DNA from: Isoetes taiwanensis
Lineage: Eukaryota > Streptophyta > Lycopodiopsida > Isoetales > Isoetaceae
Length of the DNA stretch: 64,000 nt
Assembly (NCBI GenBank): GCA_021234155.1
Contig: JAJEKV010000031.1
Location: 1,915,614-1,979,613 of the forward strand
Reading direction: 5' to 3'
This document shows positions 57,291 through 64,000 of the stretch, one piece after another (position 1 is the first letter of the stretch; every line of letters begins with the position of its first letter). Under the pieces are notes generated by a model that was given only the letters and a program-made list of their open reading frames with translations, was not told where the DNA came from and made no database searches. Position numbers and translations under genes: made by a program.

Positions 57291-58018
57291 AAAGTGTTTA
57301 GGGGCTTCCATCGTTTTGCTTATTCTATACTTTCTGATCTTCAGGTGATATGCAACTTTGAAGATGGCCACCAGAACCGTGTCTGGATGAAGTGCTCTGG
57401 ATCTGTAGGGATCATGTTGCAAAACCGTCTCGGGATGATACAAATGCCTCTATTTCGCCTTTTTGTTGAGAAAATCAGCTGTTTACAGGTTAAAAAGCAT
57501 ACCAGATATGCTTGGTGCAGGCAGACTACAGGCTGGAGGATGGATCTATATGCTAGCTTAGGCATTTTGGAGAAACATCCTAATTGTTTTATCTTTAGAT
57601 GCTTGGAGCAGATGCTTACTTATCCTGCAATGTTGAGGCACATGCTTACTCCAGTTCCTGCTATAACAAAGATATGGTAGACACAAGTTTCGATTTTGCA
57701 GATTTGTATACTTAGTTGGAGTTGGACTGTATAGTTGAGGTATACGATGCAGGGGCAGAACTAAAAGTGGCGCAACTCCGACATTCGCACGTAAGATCAC
57801 CTCACTTGCTCAGTTCTTTTCCACAAGACCTAAGTCAGGATACTTATTTTAACCCGTTGCAACTGTGATGCCTTCTTTTCTCGGATGTCAAACCCTATCC
57901 AACTGTCTCTATTTGAACAAAAAATATGGAACTTTTTCTTTCTTTTAGTATCAGAAACAGTTTTTAAATTAGTGCAATGTATTGTTGCCAGGCCTGATTA
58001 TCTTATAATTCTCTTTAG
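57291..58018. other. Sequence after the trehalase break, unidentified
   Basis: A plus-strand open frame (57,258-57,680) contains NFEDGHQNRVWMKCSGSVGI and no trehalase motif. A possible donor (GCAC|GTAAGA) lies at 57,790. I cannot assign it to the upstream or the downstream gene. Confidence 0.35.
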
Positions 58019-58986
58019 GCCCCTCAATAGAAGTTCCTGGAAATGAGAATTTGGCCACTCCTGAAGCCAGTACATCGAGACAACCACTGAAAAGGATATA
58101 TGAAAAGGGGATGAGGAGTGATAGCAAGTTCTATGTTCGGCATAGGGAACATAAAGAACCCAAATCACATTCAAGTTGTGCAAAATCATTTGAACTCTAT
58201 TTGAAGAGGTGAGTTTGACACAGTATTTTAGCTACAAAATGTTCCATGACATGAATCAGCAGCTGTATGGAATTGCTAGGTTTTCCATAAAATTAATACT
58301 AGGTTTGCAAGCAGATCATCTGGTTCTGGCAAAATTTTTTGTTTTGATCTGCGCGAGACAACACATGTTTCTAAATTTTTCACTACAGTCTAGTTGTGTT
58401 ACATAATTTCATCTTAATCCTTTTTGCAATTTTTCTGTCACCATTCTAGGCATGGACCATACGTTTACTTTTACAAAATTCTATTTTCTAAGAGACATTC
58501 TTTAGATGGCAGTTGGCTAACATTTTTCTCAGTATAGGCGTCTGGGAACTGTAGTCCTCTCACACTATATTTGAAGCTAGTGGCTTCAAATTTACCACCA
58601 AAGTTAAAATGTACAAACTCTCTACAGAGTACATGAGATAAAGATGTGGAAAGTTTGTTATAACTGTCATCCTTGTCGTAAATGCATCAATTGAGTTATC
58701 TGATACAGTGTATTTAGTTGACATAGCAGGCCAAAGAGAGATGAGGACGGTCATGTTGAGATTGTGTCAGATTCTGATCCCGAGGTGGTAATTGTTTTGT
58801 ATGTTCTTCTTTGTGAAAGAGAGCCTATATTCAACTTGGACATCATGCATAACATTTGCAGGATACAATGACAAGCAACATATCTCCTTTTACCCAAGGC
58901 GTGATAGACCAACAGCGTGCTTATTTTGCAGAGGTGGATGCGTTTATGTTAGAGGAAGAGCAAGATACTCAGACATGCGCCCTTTG
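58019..58986 (+). CDS. Three 3'-terminal exons of an unidentified gene (possibly sororin-like)
   Basis: Exons 58,019-58,208, 58,730-58,784 and 58,862-58,986 join in phase at GT-AG sites and end at TGA. They encode about 122 residues. First comes a basic, low-complexity part (PEASTSRQPLKRIYEKGMRS), then an acidic DEDGHVEIVSDSDPED stretch. The C-terminus is VIDQQRAYFAEVDAFMLEEE and DTQTCAL. The basic, disordered body and the closing YFAEVDAFxLEEE motif recall plant sororin-like cohesion proteins, but this rests on memory and the likeness is short. The start of the gene is not found upstream. Correct phase across two introns and the absence of stops suggest the exons are under selection or recent. 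Confidence 0.5.
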
Positions 58987-59490
58987 AAATTAGTAGATAG
59001 TTGTTTTATAGAATCAACAAGTTGTTGATTACCAGATATGATTTCTGTACTCGGGGTGACTTTGATGTGCCAATATAACATACCAAGCTGTACAATATTA
59101 GAGAACAATATCAGATTGTTTGTGCCTGGGTGTCAATATAAGTAGCAGACCATGAAATTCGGGTGTAATCAATCTGGCATGAGGCAGGAGGGATCATGCT
59201 ATGACATGCATAATGCGTGAAATTTGTCTAGTGCGCCAATATGTGTCCTATCCAATCTCGAAGATAGATTGTATGCAAGAAGATATAATGGCTATTTCAT
59301 ACACCAGGATACATCTCTGGCTCTTATTATCAGGTTTGAATCTATGATCATCTGAAAATAATGGGTATTTATCTCATTTGGTTGTTATTGCCATAAAAGG
59401 CTTTGCTTATTTCTACACCTCTAAATATCTGTGGCTTGCCGGGAGCTACCGGATCTGTGCGCAACATGGGTTGTTATTGGGACCTAGAGC

Positions 59491-59672
59491 ATGCAAGATT
59501 TGGAGGTTTCGAAGCAAGGGCTTGGATGTGCTGGAATGTGAGGCATTTATGATGTTGTTCTTCCTGAAGGTCAATGCGTAGAGCTTATTAGACATGCTGT
59601 TGATTCTGGCGTTACTTTTCTCGACATGAGGATTGCTATGGACCTTATGCTAATGAAAGTCTTGTGGGGAAG
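59491..59672 (+). pseudogene. Aldo/keto reductase exon, disabled
   Basis: The plus strand encodes LEVSKQGLGCAGM, a stop (TGA), and then LPEGQCVELIRHAVDSGVTF followed by LD. After a one-base frame change it gives CYGPYANESLVGK, ending at a donor (AAG|GTATTC). This is the first part of an NADPH-dependent aldo/keto reductase of the perakine-reductase-like group (VSxQGLGCMGM ... LIHHAINSGVTFLDTSDxYGPxxNE). Those residues include the catalytic Asp/Tyr region (FLD...YG). The stop and the frameshift disable it, and later exons are not recognised. Confidence 0.8.
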
Positions 59673-61400
59673 GTATTCAAAATTGCCCCTTTTGTGTTAA
59701 GTATAATGTCAAATTCGAATTTAATTATGTGAAAAGTCATCTGAACTGTGTTTTTTGCTTTTCCAGATGCATGCATGAGAAGCTCTTTAATCTGGCTGCA
59801 TAAATATTTGGCATGAGCAAGCCAAGTGAATATGTGCACATCCCGCAGTGGAAAGCTTTCTAGCTATGGCACAACTTGCTGAAATGTGCCAGATATAGTC
59901 TGGAACTGTTGTTTATTGCCTGGTTTACTTCAAAAAGCACCCCATCAGCAGGCTCTTCATGGGGCTCTAATGGCATGGAGTGCAGGTCAGATTTCTTTCT
60001 GCTTCGCTTTGTCCCGACACTAAATAATTATTTGCATATGCTATTTTCTAAATCAGCTGAAGATTGGAACATTCGTTGTGGGATGTCAAGATCCGTAGAA
60101 CTAAAGATTATTTGGTTTTTTTGTAGCGGGCAATCCATTGGCAGAAAATATATTTGCTTGAGCAAATATTGGATCTTAGATGGGATTGTTTAAAGCTTTG
60201 CTCTGCTAACAAATGCAAACATAGAATCTCATTATTGTGGCATACGCAAATAATTGGTCTTGAGCTATTGAATGTTTTGAGGAGATGCACAACGGAGGCA
60301 CAATTTGAAGCAAAGGTACATTGTTTATTTCATGGAATAGAATCTTATGCCACACTGGCCTCTTCTTTTAAAGATTCGCCAAGTTCCACCACAAGAGATC
60401 CACAAGTGCTATTATTTTTATGTGTTTTGCTCAGTCTTGATGTGAATGTGCTGCATCATCCAAGTGCGATCCTGCATGTTATCCAACGATGTTGTTTATG
60501 CTCTTTAGAATCTTATATTGACAAGTGATACCTATTGCTTTATTGGCTGAGATAGCAATGCTCCACTAGATGCATTAGAGGCTGTTGTTTCTTAGTGGTC
60601 TGTGTTGTTTTATTATCATAAACAACAATACAATGCTTTTGCTTTTACGCTTCCGTACTTTCTGTAAACTTTCTCTCTGTAATTCGGCTATTCGTCCCTC
60701 TTTTTTTATTTAAAACATTTGATTTCTTTTTCAGATGCGACACCGTCTATTTCTGTGGCACTTTCCTCCTTTACAAATGCTGGCTTTCTTGCCACAGTCT
60801 GTCTCAGGTGCAGTTTCTCTGTTTGGCAGCAGCAAGCAGCAGGGGCGCTTAGCAGTCGAACTGTGGGATTCATAATGTCAGACCCTTAAAGACACCTGCT
60901 GGTATAATGCATTCTTGATTATTCCCATTCATCAGCATCTAGAATTTTGAGGAGCTAATCTCCGTTTTGATACTAGGCAACTTCAAGTGTTTGCTTTAAC
61001 AGACTGGCTGGCAGCCACTTTGCCAATTGAATACAGTCAAATTAATAAAGGGGCTGAGATGGTTAATTCCACATTTGAAGCTACCAGCAGAGATGCAGCA
61101 CGAGCTCCATGACGTATAGATTTGATACTACCAGCTCTATTATGAAAGCAAGATAAAGGCTTTTGACACATGGGTTACTGTCTGCATGCATGCAGAAAAC
61201 AACAATAATATGAAAGAAAGTTTGTTGCTCTGTTTATATATATTCCCAATTTGAGTTATCAATTTGTAGGCGCAGCGCAGTGGTTAATTGCTCGTATTCA
61301 TCCCTTTGGAAAGGTTACACACATGAAGCACTTTATACCAAGACGGGCGCCTAAGAATTTGGATCATAGCAAAATCAAAGGTATGAATGTTTGTTCCTTA
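59673..61400. other. Unidentified, with one good candidate exon
   Basis: 60,127-60,315 is open throughout (63 codons), flanked by a TTTTTTGTAG acceptor and a GTACAT donor. It encodes IHWQKIYLLEQILDLRWDCL and IIGLELLNVLRRCTTEAQFE. The text looks like a helical protein, but I do not know the family. A shorter piece near 61,270 reads GAAQWLIARIHPFGK. No gene is assembled from them. Confidence 0.4.
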
Positions 61401-63185
61401 TTTCGATTCCATATTTGAGGTAAGCCCTTTGGTATGTTAGGCGCAGCTTAAAATATATTATTAGTTTAATCGTCTATATCTGGTGCCTATGTGCACATAG
61501 TTGGTATTCAAATACCAAGTATTCACTGTTAAAGTCCTTAGTATTTATTCCAAATACACCAGAGCACCCTCAAATGCTTACAATGTTCCATTGAAGTCCA
61601 ATTTCTTTCTTCTTTGCACATTGGGAAGGCAGATATAGGGCACAAGAGTATATTGTTGGGATCTGCCAGCAAAACTAGTGTCGTGCCCATATTGTTACCT
61701 TGAATGCCTTCGTAGTAAACATTTTCCGAAGTATCATCATTTAATAGGCTACGATTTGGAGCTTCAAAATTAATATTTTATACAGTGTTCTTATGGTGTG
61801 TGTTGGTCTTTGGTGCACTGTTCTTATATTGTCTGTTGGTCTTTGTGCCCATTCAATCCTGCAATATGGGTAGCACTGGTCGTACTAAACGCTCTTGCCA
61901 ATGCTTGACCTTCATGCTTTCTTCTATGTAAGATAGATAAAAATCTTGAGTATTCAACATATGTTTGTATTACCAACTAATCTCATTGGCAATGCAGCAA
62001 GTCAAAGAAACGTATTGTGTTGCTTATCTCGACTTAAAGGAATGCATGACTAGTTGTTTGCATAGCAACCCAACCAGGTTGAAAATACCGATTCACATTT
62101 GTGCTTTTCAAAAGTGTATACTTATACAACAGGTAGGATGTATCGATAGATATTGCAAATGACAGATATTGCAAATGACGGCATTTCTGTGGCAAGTAGC
62201 ACAGATGAAGACCATGGCATAGCTGACAGATGACTTACACATAGCTGACTTTGGGAATTATAATGTATAGCATATGTACTGCCTTGCACCAAGCTCATGT
62301 TGTCTTTGACTAATCGAACAAACAAATCCACAAAACAAGTTGATACCAATGATTTATATCTGTGAACACAAAGCAATGATTTCCTTCAACTTAATATATT
62401 CGACAAAACCCATGCATCAAATATTTGTCTGACAACTCACAACAATTGGTTATCCAAGACACTATCTAAGACTCCAAAATGCAGCAACATTTAGCGTCTT
62501 TTGTTTTAATGCACTAGCATCCAGCGTCATTGTACTATTAAATTTAATGCACTAGCATCCAGCGTCATTGTACTATTAAATTTTTGTCACATCCAATATC
62601 ATTAGCCTTGCTTAATTTCACCAAAGACAACAATCTAATTTAAAGAACGTGGTAAAGCTTTAAAAAAAGAAGTGCACACTATGCAAACAAGGTGCCTTGC
62701 TGAATACATTCCTTATAGGAACGCATAATCATTGATAAAAGGTTGTGGAGACCCAAGATTTTAACGTCACATTAGCGCCCAGACTCTGCTTGTCACATTA
62801 GAAATTGTTGGATTGCAAAGAAAAGAAACTGTTAATTATCTCTAGATTAGGCTGTCGATTACTCCAAATCTATTAAACTGGCATAGTTCTAGCTTTGCTT
62901 AAAACACTTCAAATAACCTTTGATTAGACTCTAAAATTCTTCATATCCCTTCGCTGCCAATTAGTTCAAATAGTGCTCCAAATCAGTGTTTTTCTTGGAT
63001 TTTAGCTTCCACGAACAAACAAATCCGGCGTTCAAATTATGCCAAGAACCATAATTTTTCACTTTCGATGTTTACGGTCAATGTGTCATTGAGTCGGTGA
63101 TTAAGAACTTTGCGGTAGCCCCCGTCCAAGATTTTGGGCATGCCCCGTTTATAAGCGTCTTGGTACCGTCGTAGTGTAATAGCAG
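61401..63185. other. Intergenic DNA, no gene recognised
   Basis: AT-rich. Contains two tandem copies of an ATGCACTAGCATCCAGCGTC unit near 62,510-62,580 and otherwise nothing that I can identify. Confidence 0.5.
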
Positions 63186-63189
63186 AGTC

Positions 63190-63611
63190 TTTGTAGAGTC
63201 TTAAGGAACCTAGGGAAATCTTCATAGAAATATGGAGTTTATGGCATAGACACCATATACATCATGTGCCTTCAAGGAATCTTAAACTCGAAGCATTGCC
63301 AGGATCTTAAAAAGTGGAGAACATATTCTAGCATTGTTTTGTTGGGGATCTTAAGGAAATCTTGGTATATCATTCACATTGGGTGTGGCTTGCAATGAAT
63401 CTTTATATGATCTTGAGGAATACTCGCAATATCTTGGGGAATCTTGATAGATTCATGGAAAACCACGAAGAATCTTATAAAATCTTTTCAGAATATTGGG
63501 TAGTCTTAATTGAATGTTAGTATACTTAGAAATCTTATAGAAACTTAGCAAATCTATATTTCCCAACGTACGTACATTTCACTCCGTACACTCCCTCATA
63601 GTACAAATACT

Positions 63612-63650
<39 letters not shown>

Positions 63651-63660
63651 CCAAAGAATC
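63190..63660 (+). repeat. GAATCT-rich tract ending in a TA microsatellite
   Basis: Degenerate AATCTT units to about 63,560, then GTACACTCCCTCATAGTACA and AATACTTGTATATA followed by about 18 TA dinucleotides (63,612-63,648). The same order of tract, GTACTCCC...AGTACA motif and TA run occurs at 53,630-54,850. Confidence 0.8.
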
Positions 63661-64000
63661 CAATTTGATCGAAACATGTACTATGCCTCTGTCAAAGATA
63701 CAATAAGTATGAATGCTGATTCATCTTTCTACCTTTCTAGCTCGTGCCCATATCCCCCTTCCTTTTTCTACAAACCATGTCTCTCTTCTTTACACATTAC
63801 TGATAGGACCTCCGGCCAGAATAGAAACCTTTTGCAAGCTAAGTTACCAAGAAGATAACCAGAAAGATCAAAAAATAGCTGGTGATACATTTCCTGGTGA
63901 CATTCGAGCCCATCGCCTCATTCGCGCCCATCGCCCATCGCCCATCCAACATCTATGTGATGAGACATGCCTGTAAAATAAGTTGTTTTCAAGATTGATT
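63661..64000. other. Unidentified end of window
   Basis: Open frames of 60 and 87 codons overlap in different frames and have no motif. A short CATCGCC repeat occurs near 63,910-63,945. Confidence 0.4.

Noticed and set aside
63901-63945. Short CATCGCC repeat as a functional site
   Set aside because: Too short, and with no other context; a simple local duplication.

Overview
This window is nuclear DNA of a land plant. It is AT-rich, with short introns and GT-AG splice sites. Most of it is nested transposable elements and broken gene pieces. Plant origin is shown by pieces of a starch branching enzyme, a PPR protein, a USP/receptor-like-kinase type protein and an F-box protein, by a trehalase split over many exons, and by an En/Spm (CACTA) transposase of the plant TNP2 type. 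A repeat-swollen genome with small intact coding content, plus a protein family I associate with mosses, ferns and lycophytes (34.7-36.9 kb), makes a seed-free plant such as a fern my best guess. That is inference, not proof. Nothing prokaryotic is present.

Layout. 1-9.7 kb: degraded intergenic DNA with an old LINE reverse-transcriptase scrap (1.3-2.0 kb, minus), a PPR scrap (4.9 kb) and several small repeats. 9.7-12.2 kb: pieces of three unrelated genes on the same minus strand (F-box, USP-type, starch branching enzyme). 13.6-16.1 kb: left end of a CACTA element with a broken TNP2-type transposase. 16,149-25,113: a second CACTA element, apparently complete at both ends, with a TAA target duplication, arrays of subterminal repeats, a 19-bp minisatellite and a long hairpin, but no recognisable transposase. 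27.1-33.9 kb: a LINE on the minus strand, split by a 2,747-bp hAT element (28,024-30,770) with an 8-bp target duplication. The hAT element carries an apparently intact three-exon gene for a 147-residue small-heat-shock-like protein.

34.2-36.9 kb: an inverted repeat, then a plus-strand transposon-like gene with Cys/His motifs. A second, badly decayed LINE (about 37.0-42.7 kb, minus) lies against its 3' side. 43-52 kb: poorly legible DNA with a CTP:phosphocholine cytidylyltransferase exon (45.1 kb), a 770-bp tandem duplication whose copies differ mainly by small indels, and scattered candidate exons. 52.9-55.3 kb: repeat DNA with a 1.1-kb GAATCT-rich tract and a 410-bp repeat also found at 44.5 kb. 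55.7-57.3 kb: seven in-phase trehalase exons with one nonsense codon and no C-terminal part. 58.0-59.0 kb: three in-phase exons, probably the end of a gene I cannot firmly name. 59.5 kb: an aldo/keto reductase exon with a stop and a frameshift. 59.7-64 kb: mostly repeats and unidentified sequence.

The genes do not form a pathway. The main story is transposition: elements nested in elements, and transposons carrying host gene pieces. The strongest single observation is the hAT element with its intact small-heat-shock-like gene.
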